The position numbers were made by a program, and so were the translations under genes. A stretch of DNA of 64,000 nucleotides, taken from the NCBI RefSeq assembly GCF_029318635.1, contig NZ_CP119676.1:1997001-2061000 (forward strand), in the 5' to 3' direction. Source of the stretch: Varunaivibrio sulfuroxidans. Its GTDB lineage: Bacteria; Pseudomonadota; Alphaproteobacteria; Rhodospirillales; Magnetovibrionaceae. The notes beneath the pieces were generated by a model. That model was given only the letters and a program-made list of their open reading frames with translations, searched no databases and was not told the DNA's origin. Shown here piece by piece: positions 36,036 to 44,517 of the stretch (positions are counted from its first letter, which is position 1; each line of letters opens with the position of its first letter).

Positions 36036-36758
36036 GTGACAAACGGCGAAGGGGATGGGGGCGACCGCCAAGTGCAAGAACGGGGTATAGGCGACGCGGC
36101 GCATAAAAAATCTTATACGATCACGTGCTCAAGTACGTTTCGCGACGCTATTATAGGCTTGGCGGAAAGCAAGCGCGCCAATGTCGGGGATATTGCCCGT
36201 TCGGTGGTTCTTCTTTTTCCCGAAACGATCATTGCGGCGCGCCCCGATCCCGGCGAGCCGGCGCGCGACGATCGCGAGACCGTCGTGTTGAAATCGGGCG
36301 CTAGCGCGGGCAAGCCGTGGCGGCGCAAGCCTCGCCTTCAAGCTCGGCTGGCGCCGGGGTTGACGATACCCTTTTTGCGCCGCGCGTTGTCGATCGCCTT
36401 GGCGCTCGCTCGTGGACATCTGCTGCTCGACCTTGCGACCCCGGAAAAAAATAGTCAACGCGCGCTCGAAGTCACCGCGCAAAACGCTTTGCTAAGCGCT
36501 CGCACCGAGGAAGTTACGCGTCTGCGGACGATCGTCTCGGCACTGTCGTTCGACCCCCTAAGCGGGGGTGTCGAGACGCGCGATCAGGCCTTGTTCGTCT
36601 TGGGTCTACCCCCCGGCTCGCATCCCGATCAGCGCGTTATCCGGGCGCGGTTTCGGGCCTTGGCGACGATCCATCACCCCGATGGAGAAATGGGTAGCCA
36701 CGTCCGAATGAGCCAGATCAACGCGGCGATGGAAATTCTGCGCCGGGGGGGTAACTAG
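36036..36758 (+). CDS. J-domain protein with unknown N-terminal region
   Basis: The 240-residue protein ends in a degenerate J domain: ETRDQALFVLGLPPGSHPDQRVIRARFRALATIHHPDGEMGSHVRMSQINAAMEILRRG, with the HPD tripeptide that stimulates Hsp70. The N-terminal 60 residues (YTITCSSTFRDAIIGLAESKRANVGDIARSVVLLFPETII) look like a short helix-pair module resembling ribbon-helix-helix segments, which is only suggestive. The middle is basic. The start is a GTG at 36036 because the nearby ATGs are out of frame. The stop TAG at 36756-36758 is within the CTAG end of repeat copy C. Confidence 0.75.
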   Translation: MTNGEGDGGDRQVQERGIGDAAHKKSYTITCSSTFRDAIIGLAESKRANVGDIARSVVLLFPETIIAARPDPGEPARDDRETVVLKSGASAGKPWRRKPRLQARLAPGLTIPFLRRALSIALALARGHLLLDLATPEKNSQRALEVTAQNALLSARTEEVTRLRTIVSALSFDPLSGGVETRDQALFVLGLPPGSHPDQRVIRARFRALATIHHPDGEMGSHVRMSQINAAMEILRRGGN

Positions 36759-37042
36759 GGTCAGGACCTCTTACTCTGGTGCGTCTGGTTTGTGAAAAAT
36801 GCCCCAGACCTAGGAGAAGACTTGCCGGAAGTGCCGCTCACTTTCAAAAGTCTTCGACGACGTTCCTGGGACATTTTTCACAAACCCCCGCGGGACGGAA
36901 TGAATTTAAGCGCGGATGTCGTTGTAAAACCCTTGCAATGAGGGCTATTGCAAGGGTTTTCCGCCTAACCCACACTTAAATTCATCTCCGCCAGACGCAC
37001 CAGAGTAACCAGACGCACCAGAGTAAGAGGTCCTGACCCTAG
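36755..37042. mobile_element. MITE-like structured repeat, copy C (inverted)
   Basis: This is a 288-bp copy in the opposite orientation to A and B, with perfect 34-bp terminal inverted repeats (36755-36788, 37009-37042). The sub-terminal bases differ from copies A and B (CTTACTCTGGTG rather than TAATCTGATG) yet are identical in both arms. An 18-bp direct duplication, CCAGACGCACCAGAGTAA twice, lies at 36991-37026. Its first bases supply the TAG stop of the J-domain gene. There is no transposase. Confidence 0.85.
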
Positions 37043-37169
37043 CGCCTGAAACCGGAAAGATCCCCCGGAGGGGAGGCGGGCCGGAAGAAAAATTGGAGAA
37101 CCCGCCTCACGGCCCGGAGGCGCAAACGCTCCGCCGTCGAAACGATATTAAAACGAGAGGAAACGCGCC

Positions 37170-38144
37170 GTGTCGAAAGCAACCGATAAGCCTCGTGTCC
37201 TGGTGACCCGCAAGTTGCCCGACGCCGTCGAGGCGCGCCTAAGGCGCGATTATGACGCGGTCCTGCAAAAAGAGGGTGAGGTTCTGGGCGCCGAGGAGAT
37301 CGCCGCCTTGGCCGAGAAGAAGGATGTCGTGCTCTCGTGCGCCGCCGATCCGATCCGCCGCGACACCATTGACCGGTTTCCTCAAAGTGTGCGGATGATC
37401 GCCAACTATTCGGTCGGGTTCGAGCATATCGACCTGGAGGCGGCGCGCGCACGGGGGATCGTCGTCACCAACACCCCCGATGTCCTGACCGACGCCACGG
37501 CGGACATGGCGATGATGCTGATGCTAAGCGCCGCCCGGCGGATGCGCGACGGCGAAAAAATGCTGCGCGACAAGCGCTGGACCGGCTGGAATCCGACCCA
37601 GTTGATGGGGATCGAGATGACCGGAAAACGGCTCGGGATCATCGGCATGGGCCGCATTGGTCGGGCGGTGGCTAGACGCGCCCGTGCTTTCGACATGACG
37701 GTTCATTACCACAACCGCAACCGTCTCACGCCCGAACACGAACTGGGCGCGATCTATCACGGTGATCCCGAAGAACTGCTACGCCACAGCGACTTTCTCT
37801 CGTTGCATTGCCCGCTAACGCCCACCACCCGTCATTTCATCAATGCCGAACGGATCGCCTTGCTGCCCGAGCGCGCCGTGGTGGTCAACACGGCGCGTGG
37901 GCCGGTGATCGACGACGCGGCGCTGATCGACGCCTTGCGAACGGGACGTGTCGCCGCGGCGGGACTGGATGTCTTCGAGGGTGAGCCCGACGTCAACCCG
38001 GGCTATTTCGATCTGCCCAATTTGGTCATGCTGCCCCACATGGGCAGCGCCACGGTGGAAACCCGCAACGCCATGGGCTTTTTGGTGCTCGACAACATGG
38101 ACGCCTTTTTCCGCGGCGAGGAGCCGCCGTGCCGCATCGCCTGA
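37170..38144 (+). CDS. D-2-hydroxyacid dehydrogenase (glyoxylate/hydroxypyruvate reductase type)
   Basis: The 324-residue protein has the NAD(P)-binding motif KRLGIIGMGRIGRAVARRARAFDM and the catalytic residues Arg (VVNTARGPVIDD), Glu (GLDVFEGEPDVNPGY) and His (MLPHMGSAT). The N-terminal VLVTRKLPDAVEARLRRDYD and MIANYSVGFEHIDLEAARARGIVVTNTPDVLTDATAD segments are those of the GyaR/GRHPR group, which reduces glyoxylate or hydroxypyruvate to glycolate or D-glycerate. Exact substrate preference is not readable. It stands alone, between repeat copy C and a strong bidirectional terminator. Confidence 0.92.
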   Translation: MSKATDKPRVLVTRKLPDAVEARLRRDYDAVLQKEGEVLGAEEIAALAEKKDVVLSCAADPIRRDTIDRFPQSVRMIANYSVGFEHIDLEAARARGIVVTNTPDVLTDATADMAMMLMLSAARRMRDGEKMLRDKRWTGWNPTQLMGIEMTGKRLGIIGMGRIGRAVARRARAFDMTVHYHNRNRLTPEHELGAIYHGDPEELLRHSDFLSLHCPLTPTTRHFINAERIALLPERAVVVNTARGPVIDDAALIDALRTGRVAAAGLDVFEGEPDVNPGYFDLPNLVMLPHMGSATVETRNAMGFLVLDNMDAFFRGEEPPCRIA

Positions 38145-38190
38145 GCATGCCGGGCGACGTTTGTGACGGGGCGATGCGCGGCGCAGTCTC

Positions 38191-38227
38191 AAAAAAAGCC
38201 CGAGGGGGTGATCCCTCGGGCCTTTTT
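38191..38227. terminator. Bidirectional intrinsic terminator
   Basis: A run of seven A residues, GCCCGAGGG, a short loop, CCCTCGGGC and TTTTT form a rho-independent terminator readable on both strands. It serves the convergent dehydrogenase and Bax-inhibitor-1 genes. Confidence 0.92.
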
Positions 38228-38275
38228 CTAGGGTATTAACCTTTTGTGGTGTTCCCCTTTTTGTCGTGGACTCCG

Positions 38276-39007
38276 CTAGCGGCGGTCGCCCAGAAGACGC
38301 AACAGCATCAAGAACAAGTTGATGAAGTCCAGATAGAGGGTCACCGCGCCCATAATCGACTTCTTGGCGGCGATTTCCGCGCCGTCGGCCTCATAGTACA
38401 TGGACTTGATCTTCTGGGTGTCATAGGCGGTCAGGCCGACGAAGACCAGCACACCGACCACCGAAACCACGAACTGCAACGCCGAACTCTGTAGGAACAG
38501 ATTGACGACGCTGGCGATGATAATTCCGATCAGGCCCATGAACAGGAACGAGCCGATACCCGACAGGTCGCGTTTGGTGGTATAGCCATAGAGGCTCATT
38601 CCGGCGAACATCGAGGCGCTAATGAAGAACACCCGCGCGATCGAGGTCCCCGTGTAGATCAAGAAGATGGAGGCCAGCGAAAGCCCCATGACGGCGGAGA
38701 ACGACCAAAACAGAATTTGCAGCGTGGACGCCCGCATCTTGTTGACGCCGAACGACATCGCGAGCACGAAACCGAGCGGGGCCAGCATCACGACCCATGA
38801 AAGGGGCGTGCCGAAAATGAGCTGCATCAGTTGGGGCGACTTCGACGTGGCGTAGGCGACGATGCCGGTCAACGCCAGGCCGGAGGCCATGTAGTTGTAG
38901 ATTTGCAGCATATAGGCGCGCAGCCCTTCGTCGATGACTGCGCCGGCCGCGCTACCGGGCGCGGCGCCGGTGCGCAGCTGAAAACGATTGTCGGGACCGT
39001 AAGCCAT
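38276..39007 (-). CDS. Bax inhibitor-1 (YbhL/YccA-like) membrane protein
   Basis: The 243-residue protein has seven hydrophobic helices and the BI-1 family pattern: LRAYMLQIYNYMASGLALTGIVAYATSKSP, RVFFISASMFAGMSLYGYTTKRDLSGIGSFLFMGLIGIIIASVVN, and the C-terminal GLTAYDTQKIKSMY...SIMGAVTLYLDFINLFLMLLRLLG. The Asp residues of YDTQ and YLDF correspond to the pH-sensing pair of BI-1 ion channels. The start at 39007 has an AGGAGAG ribosome binding site. It stands alone. Confidence 0.93.
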   Translation of the reverse strand: MAYGPDNRFQLRTGAAPGSAAGAVIDEGLRAYMLQIYNYMASGLALTGIVAYATSKSPQLMQLIFGTPLSWVVMLAPLGFVLAMSFGVNKMRASTLQILFWSFSAVMGLSLASIFLIYTGTSIARVFFISASMFAGMSLYGYTTKRDLSGIGSFLFMGLIGIIIASVVNLFLQSSALQFVVSVVGVLVFVGLTAYDTQKIKSMYYEADGAEIAAKKSIMGAVTLYLDFINLFLMLLRLLGDRR

Positions 39008-39162
39008 GGAAAGCTCTCCTAACGGATGAATGAAACCTAGCGTTAATATGTCAGGAAACTGTGGCAAATCAAGGGCGGAACGGAGATATCGGTATAATAA
39101 TCGTCCGATAGTTAGGGTGCGCGTGAAAGTCGCGCAAAAAGGCGCGATTCGCGGCGTGCGCC

Positions 39163-41712
39163 CTATTCGTTGCGTAGGTACGGCGCGGCCTTTTCGCCCA
39201 GAGCGCTCCAGGTCGCGGCGAATCCGGCCCCGATTGTGATCGCGATGCTGGCGATCACGGCGCCGAGGACGCCCTGGGGTAAAAAGACCCAGTCGCCGTG
39301 CATCAAGAAGCGGATAACCGCCCACGCCGCCGCGCCGCCGACAACGGCGGCGATGACGCCGGTGACCACCCCAAGGACGCCGAATTCGAGCACGAAGGCG
39401 CCCAGCAACTGCCTACGGGTGGCGCCGAGAACCTTGAAAATGACGCCGTCATAGACTCGGCGTTGATGTTGCGCGGCGACGGTTCCGCCGAGCACTAAAA
39501 TTCCCGACAAGAGGGTGATCGCGGCGACCGCGCGCACTGCGCTTGCGATCGACGAGAGAATTTTATCGGCGGCCTGTAACGCCTCGCGCACGCGAATGGT
39601 GGAGATGTTGGTGAAGGCGTCGCCGACCGCGCGCTCGACCGCGGTTTCCCCCGATGGGGGAATTTTTAGGGCGGCGATATAGGTTTGCGGCGCATTTTCC
39701 AAAACCCCGGGCGCGAAAATGATGGCGAAATCGAAGCGTAGCGTGCGCCAGTCGATCTCGCGCAGGGCGGCGATGCGGGCGCGCACGTCGCGGCCCAGGA
39801 TGTTTAGGGTCAGGGTGTCGCCGACGCCGATCCCGAAACCGCGTGCGATGGCGCTGTCCAGGGAAATCAGCGGCGGACCCTTATAGTCCGGGGGCCACCA
39901 TTGTCCCGCCGTGATTTTTGTCCCCGGCGCGGGCTGCGCCGCATAGGTCAGCGCCCGGTCGCCCTGAACGGCCCATAGGACGTCGGGGGAAACGCGCGCT
40001 TTTTCGACCGCCACGCCGTTAATTTTGACGATCCGCCCGCGCAGCGTCGGCACCTGTTGCAAGTCGTGGGCGCCGGGGATGCTTAGCACGGTCTTGTCGA
40101 AGGCGGCGATCTGATCGGGCTGGATATCGATAAAGAAAAAGGCGGGCGCTTCGTCGGGCAGGCGGGTCCCGATTTGATGGGCGATATTGCCCTGAATCAA
40201 AACCACCGCGACCAGTACCGACAGGCCGAGTCCCAACGACAACACCACTCGCGTCGTTGGTGCGCCGGGGCGATATATATTGGCGATCGCCATACGCGCC
40301 ATCGTCGGCAGGGCGGCGTTGACGCCGGGGGAGGCCCCGATGCGCGTCGCCGCCGCCATCACCGCCCAGGCGCACAGGCGCAAGATCGCGAACACCGCCG
40401 CCGAGACGGCGACGAACCAGTAGGCGAAATGAGGCTCCGGGCTGGTCAGCACGACAAGGCCGCCAAGGGCTAGGGCGCACAGGGCGATAAGCCCCAGGAA
40501 GATTCCCTTGGGGCGTACGGATGTAGGCACAATGACATCGCGAAACAGGCTCGCCGGGGGGATTTCCCGGGCGCGGGCGAGCGGCCACAGCGCGAAGGTC
40601 AGCGCCGTCAGGGCGCCGAACGCCGCGCCCGTCGCCAAGGGGCCGCCATAGAGACCGATCCTGGGCGCGGTGGGCAGCGCGCCGCGAAACAGTTCGATCA
40701 TCAGCGGCGGCGCGCCGGCCCCTAAAACCAGCCCAATCAGGATGCCGATCCCCGCCAAGACGCCGATTTGAACCACATAAATGCGAAATATCAAGGTGCT
40801 GGGCGCCCCGATCGATTTCAAGGTGGCGATCGTCGCGACCTTGCTTTCAAGATAGCTTTGGGTGCCCGACAGCACACCGATGCCGCCGACCAGCAACGCG
40901 GTCAGGCCGACGAAATTCAAAAACAGGGTCATCCGCTGCAAGAAACGCTGAACCCCCGGCGCGGCGTCGTCGGGGCCGTGAACCCGCCACCCCGCGCTGG
41001 GGAAGGCGGCTTTCAGGGCGGCGGCCCAGGCCGTGGCGTCGGTTCGGGGCGGTAGCAAGACGCGGGTGTGGTAGGTGACCTGGCTGCCCGGTTGGATCAG
41101 GGCGGTTTCGGGCAGGGCCCCCTCGGAAATCATCACCCGCGGCCCCAGGCTGAAGACCGAGGCGATTCGGTCGGGTTCGTTCGTGATCGCGGCGCGGATT
41201 TGAAAAGTGGCGTCGCCTATCGTGATTTTATCGCCGATTTGGACCCCCAGACGGGTGAGCAGCCCTGCATCGACGGCGGCCCCGTAGATACCGTGTTTCG
41301 GTCTTAGGGCGTCCGTCGCCGTCATCGCCGGGGCGAGAACGAGGGTCCCGGTCATCGGATAGGCGCGATCGACGGCCTTCAATTCGACCAAGGTGCGCCG
41401 CGATTCGGTTTGCGCCATGGCGCGCATTTGAACGGTTGTCGCGCGGGCGCGGGCGCGACGGTCGATCCAGGCCGTTTGTGCGGGCGAGGGAAGGGCGTAA
41501 CGAGTAGCGATATCGACGTCCCCGCCCAACAGGACCTGGGCGTTGTCGTGGATGCCGCCGAGCAGGGATTGGCTCAGGGCGCCGACCCCGGAAATCGCGC
41601 CGACGCCGAGGGCGAGGCAGGCGATCAAAATGCGAAACCCGCCCATTCCGGCGCGTAATTCGCGTCGGGCGATGCGCGCCGCCAAGACCCAGCCGCCGCG
41701 CCTCGCCGTCAT
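39163..41712 (-). CDS. FtsX-like ABC transporter permease (YbbP type)
   Basis: The protein has about 849 residues, with an N-terminal helix (GFRILIACLALGVGAISGVGALSQSLL), a MacB-like periplasmic domain, a central block of membrane helices, a second periplasmic domain and C-terminal FtsX helices (AAITLLSGILVLGGTVAAQHQRRVYDGVIFKVLGATRRQLLGAFVLEFGVLG). The long double-FtsX layout matches YbbP. It starts at 41712 in an ATGA overlap with the ATPase gene. Together with the adjacent TesA this is the tesA-ybbA-ybbP module, thought to move or extract lipids or other hydrophobic compounds; the substrate is not established. Confidence 0.9.
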   Translation of the reverse strand: MTARRGGWVLAARIARRELRAGMGGFRILIACLALGVGAISGVGALSQSLLGGIHDNAQVLLGGDVDIATRYALPSPAQTAWIDRRARARATTVQMRAMAQTESRRTLVELKAVDRAYPMTGTLVLAPAMTATDALRPKHGIYGAAVDAGLLTRLGVQIGDKITIGDATFQIRAAITNEPDRIASVFSLGPRVMISEGALPETALIQPGSQVTYHTRVLLPPRTDATAWAAALKAAFPSAGWRVHGPDDAAPGVQRFLQRMTLFLNFVGLTALLVGGIGVLSGTQSYLESKVATIATLKSIGAPSTLIFRIYVVQIGVLAGIGILIGLVLGAGAPPLMIELFRGALPTAPRIGLYGGPLATGAAFGALTALTFALWPLARAREIPPASLFRDVIVPTSVRPKGIFLGLIALCALALGGLVVLTSPEPHFAYWFVAVSAAVFAILRLCAWAVMAAATRIGASPGVNAALPTMARMAIANIYRPGAPTTRVVLSLGLGLSVLVAVVLIQGNIAHQIGTRLPDEAPAFFFIDIQPDQIAAFDKTVLSIPGAHDLQQVPTLRGRIVKINGVAVEKARVSPDVLWAVQGDRALTYAAQPAPGTKITAGQWWPPDYKGPPLISLDSAIARGFGIGVGDTLTLNILGRDVRARIAALREIDWRTLRFDFAIIFAPGVLENAPQTYIAALKIPPSGETAVERAVGDAFTNISTIRVREALQAADKILSSIASAVRAVAAITLLSGILVLGGTVAAQHQRRVYDGVIFKVLGATRRQLLGAFVLEFGVLGVVTGVIAAVVGGAAAWAVIRFLMHGDWVFLPQGVLGAVIASIAITIGAGFAATWSALGEKAAPYLRNE

Positions 41713-42470
41713 CGCCCGTTTCGCCTGTCGTCGAAGGCGATCAAACCATCGGCCATATGCACGATCCGCCCGCAACGCTCGGCCAGTTCGGGGGCATGGG
41801 TGATCAGGATCAAGGTGGTGCCGACGGCGTCCTGCAGTGAAAACAGAAGATCCATCACGCCGTGGCCGGTCGCGCCATCGAGGTTCCCCGTCGGCTCGTC
41901 GGCGAGCAGCAGGGCGGGCTCGCTGACGAACGCCCGCGCCAGGGCGACGCGTTGCTGCTCGCCGCCCGACAGCTGACCCGGGTAGTGATGGATGCGATGG
42001 CCCAGGCCGACCGCATCGAGACGGTCGCGGGCGTGCTCAAAAGCATCGCGTCGAGCGGCGAATTCCAGGGGCAGGGCGACATTTTCCAGCGCCGTCATGT
42101 TGGCGATTAGATGAAAATTTTGAAATACGACGCCGACCTTCCGGCGACGAAAGAGGGCGAGACGATCCTCGCCGAGGCTGGAAATTTCCTCCCCGGCGAC
42201 CACGACGCGCCCGGCGGTGGGGCGCTCCAGACCGGCGATGACCATCATCATCGACGTCTTTCCCGATCCCGACGGTCCGACGACGCCGACGGTTTCGCCG
42301 ATCCCGACACCAAGTGTAATTCCGCGCAATATATCGACCGGACCGGCGATACTGGGTAGAGTCAGGCGGACGCTATCCAGTTGAACCGCGTGCCCCATCG
42401 CGTGCCCCGTGTCGTCCGGCGTGGAGGTGGCATGGGGCGCGCGGTTGTCCGGGCCGGTCGAATGTGACAT
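41709..42470 (-). CDS. ABC transporter ATPase (YbbA type)
   Basis: The product has about 253 residues, with Walker A GPSGSGKTSMMMVIAG, Q-loop VVFQNFHL, signature LSGGEQQRVALARAF, Walker B LLLADEPTGNLDGAT and the H-loop ILITHAPELAERC. It belongs to the MacB/LolD-like group that pairs with FtsX permeases. A poorly conserved polar segment of about 30 residues precedes the domain, so ATG 42398 is an alternative start. It is translationally coupled to the permease and divergent from tesA, 39 bp away. Confidence 0.93.
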   Translation of the reverse strand: MSHSTGPDNRAPHATSTPDDTGHAMGHAVQLDSVRLTLPSIAGPVDILRGITLGVGIGETVGVVGPSGSGKTSMMMVIAGLERPTAGRVVVAGEEISSLGEDRLALFRRRKVGVVFQNFHLIANMTALENVALPLEFAARRDAFEHARDRLDAVGLGHRIHHYPGQLSGGEQQRVALARAFVSEPALLLADEPTGNLDGATGHGVMDLLFSLQDAVGTTLILITHAPELAERCGRIVHMADGLIAFDDRRNGR

Positions 42471-42509
42471 GAAAGGTACCACTGGGTTGTTACGCGAAAA
42501 TGATGGAGC

Positions 42510-43235
42510 GTGTCGGTGTTTATACCCTCATTCGGATATGGCCGGAGATCCTTTCTTGTCAACGCGCCCGCCCGCTTCTTTGTGGCGGTTCTCGTGGCGG
42601 CGGCCCTTTGGGCGGCGCGCGCGCATGCCGACGGCGTTAAATCCCGGACTGCGGCGATCCGTATCGTCGCCATCGGCGATAGTCTGACGGCGGGTCTCGG
42701 CCTGCGCGAACAAGACACTTTCACGGTGCGTCTCGATGCCGCGTTGAGGGCGAGGGGGCATAACGTCACGGTGGTCAACGCCGGGGTTTCCGGGGACACC
42801 ACGGCGGGTGGACGGACGCGACTCGCGTGGACGATCGCGGGATCCGGCGCGGAGAAAACCGACGCCGTGATTTTGGAACTGGGCGCGAACGACGGCTTGC
42901 GTGGGCTCGATCCGGGCGCGACTTTCGCCAATCTGGACGATATTCTGACCCGTCTGGGGCGGCGAAAAATCCCGGTTTTACTCACCGGGATGCTGGCCCC
43001 ACCCAACCTGGGGCGGGACTACGCCCGACAGTTCAGGGAAATTTACATCCGCCTGGCGCAAAAGCATGACGTCGTTTTTTATCCTTTTTTCCTTGCGGGC
43101 GTGGCGGCGGACCCGAAACTTAATCAAAATGACGCCAAGCACCCCAACGCCGACGGGGTGAAGGTTATCGTGAGGCGGATATTACCCGCCGTCGAAAAGC
43201 TACTTAAGCGTGTTTCCGGGCGGGGCGAATCCTAA
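42510..43235 (+). CDS. tesA: GDSL lysophospholipase/thioesterase TesA family, exported
   Basis: The product has about 241 residues, with a hydrophobic signal (FFVAVLVAAALWAARAHA, about residues 23-40), then SGNH hydrolase blocks: block I IVAIGDSLTAGLGL (catalytic Ser), block II Gly in VVNAGVSGDTTAGG, block III LELGANDGLRG (Asn), block V DAKHPNADG (Asp and His). It hydrolyses acyl thioesters or lysophospholipids in the periplasm. The start is probably GTG 42510; the unusually long pre-signal segment leaves this open. Divergent from the ybbA-like and ybbP-like genes, as in E. coli. Confidence 0.92.
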   Translation: MSVFIPSFGYGRRSFLVNAPARFFVAVLVAAALWAARAHADGVKSRTAAIRIVAIGDSLTAGLGLREQDTFTVRLDAALRARGHNVTVVNAGVSGDTTAGGRTRLAWTIAGSGAEKTDAVILELGANDGLRGLDPGATFANLDDILTRLGRRKIPVLLTGMLAPPNLGRDYARQFREIYIRLAQKHDVVFYPFFLAGVAADPKLNQNDAKHPNADGVKVIVRRILPAVEKLLKRVSGRGES

Positions 43236-43359
43236 AAATCCCGCTTCCGGGGGGGCGCGGTCTTTTTGCGGTGACGTTTACCTTATCGCTCACCATGTAT
43301 AACATTGTTTGCTAACATACCGTGGCGCGCCCCGCCCAATTCCAGCAGGAGATTTCCTT

Positions 43360-44481
43360 ATGAAGACGCCGTTTCGCGCGACCTACGCCAAAGCCGACGG
43401 ATGGGCGCTTGCGGCGAAGGCTTGTGTCGAAAATATCGGGCCGATTTCCGACGATATAAATTTTGGATTTTTGTACATTAGCGATGATCTGGTGGAAGAC
43501 GCATCCAGTATTCTGACATTCTTGCGTCAAAAAACGGGGATTCCCCACTGGGTCGGGGCGAGCGGCGTGGGGATTATCGCGCAGACCGACGATTTTTTCG
43601 AGCAAGGCGTGTTGACGATCATGGTCGGCGCCTTTCCCCCCGACAGTTTCAAGGTCTTTCCCTCTTTAGACGAAGAGGAGGTCCCCGCCGACCTGATGGC
43701 GTGGGCGCAAAGGCGTACGCCGGTGACGGGCCTGATTCACGCCGACGGCGACAGCGAATTTCTGCCCGAACAAATGCAGGCCTTGAGTGACGAGGCCGGG
43801 GCGTTTCTGCTTGGCGGCTTCGCCTCGGCGCGTGGCGACAGCGCGTTGGTCGCCGACGAGGTCACCAAGGGCGGCATGGCCGGAGTGTTGTTCGACCCCC
43901 AAGTCGGCGTCGCCGCCGGACTGTCGCAGGGGTGCGTCCCCATAGGTGCGGCGCACGTCGTTTCCGACGCCATCGAAAACGTGCTGGTCGGTCTCGACGG
44001 TCGTCCCGCCCTGGAGGTGTTCAAGGAGGATGTCGGCGAGACCATCGCCCGCGACCTGAAACGCGCCGGGGGTTTGATTCAGGCGGCGATTCCGATCGAA
44101 GGTTCGGATACCGGCGATTTCATGGTGCGCGGCTTGTTGGGAATCGACCCGCAACGTGGCTGGATCGCCATCGGGCAAGATATTCAGGTCGGCGAAAGAG
44201 TGATGTTCGCCAAGCGCGATTCAAAGATCGCACGGGAAGACATGCGCCGCATGCTGACGCGCCTAAAGGCCCGTCTTGACGCCGACGGCACGCCGATTCG
44301 CGCCGCGATTTACGTGTCCTGTTTAGGCCGAGGGCCGGGCATGTTCGCCGACGGCGTCAGTGAAACCGAACTGATCGAAGAAATCCTAGGTGATTTTCCG
44401 ATGATTGGCACCTACGCGGGTGGCGAAATTTCCGGTGGGCGCATATATAGTTACACGGGCGTGCTCACGCTCTTCATCTGA
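43360..44481 (+). CDS. FIST-domain protein
   Basis: The 373-residue protein carries FIST N (LAAKACVENIGPISDDINFGFLYISDDLVEDASSILTFLRQKTGIPHWVGASGVGIIAQ) and FIST C (LIQAAIPIEGSDTGDFMVRGLLGIDPQRGWIAIGQDIQVGERVMFAKRD, then AAIYVSCLGRGPGMFADGVSETELIEEILGDFPMIGTYAGGEI). FIST domains are sensory modules thought to bind small ligands such as amino acids; here no signalling output domain is attached. The start at 43360 has an AGGAGA ribosome binding site. The aldo/keto reductase gene begins 36 bp after the stop. Confidence 0.9.
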   Translation: MKTPFRATYAKADGWALAAKACVENIGPISDDINFGFLYISDDLVEDASSILTFLRQKTGIPHWVGASGVGIIAQTDDFFEQGVLTIMVGAFPPDSFKVFPSLDEEEVPADLMAWAQRRTPVTGLIHADGDSEFLPEQMQALSDEAGAFLLGGFASARGDSALVADEVTKGGMAGVLFDPQVGVAAGLSQGCVPIGAAHVVSDAIENVLVGLDGRPALEVFKEDVGETIARDLKRAGGLIQAAIPIEGSDTGDFMVRGLLGIDPQRGWIAIGQDIQVGERVMFAKRDSKIAREDMRRMLTRLKARLDADGTPIRAAIYVSCLGRGPGMFADGVSETELIEEILGDFPMIGTYAGGEISGGRIYSYTGVLTLFI

Positions 44482-44517
44482 TATGCCTTCTCCCATTACG
44501 GAAAAACGGACAGCACC

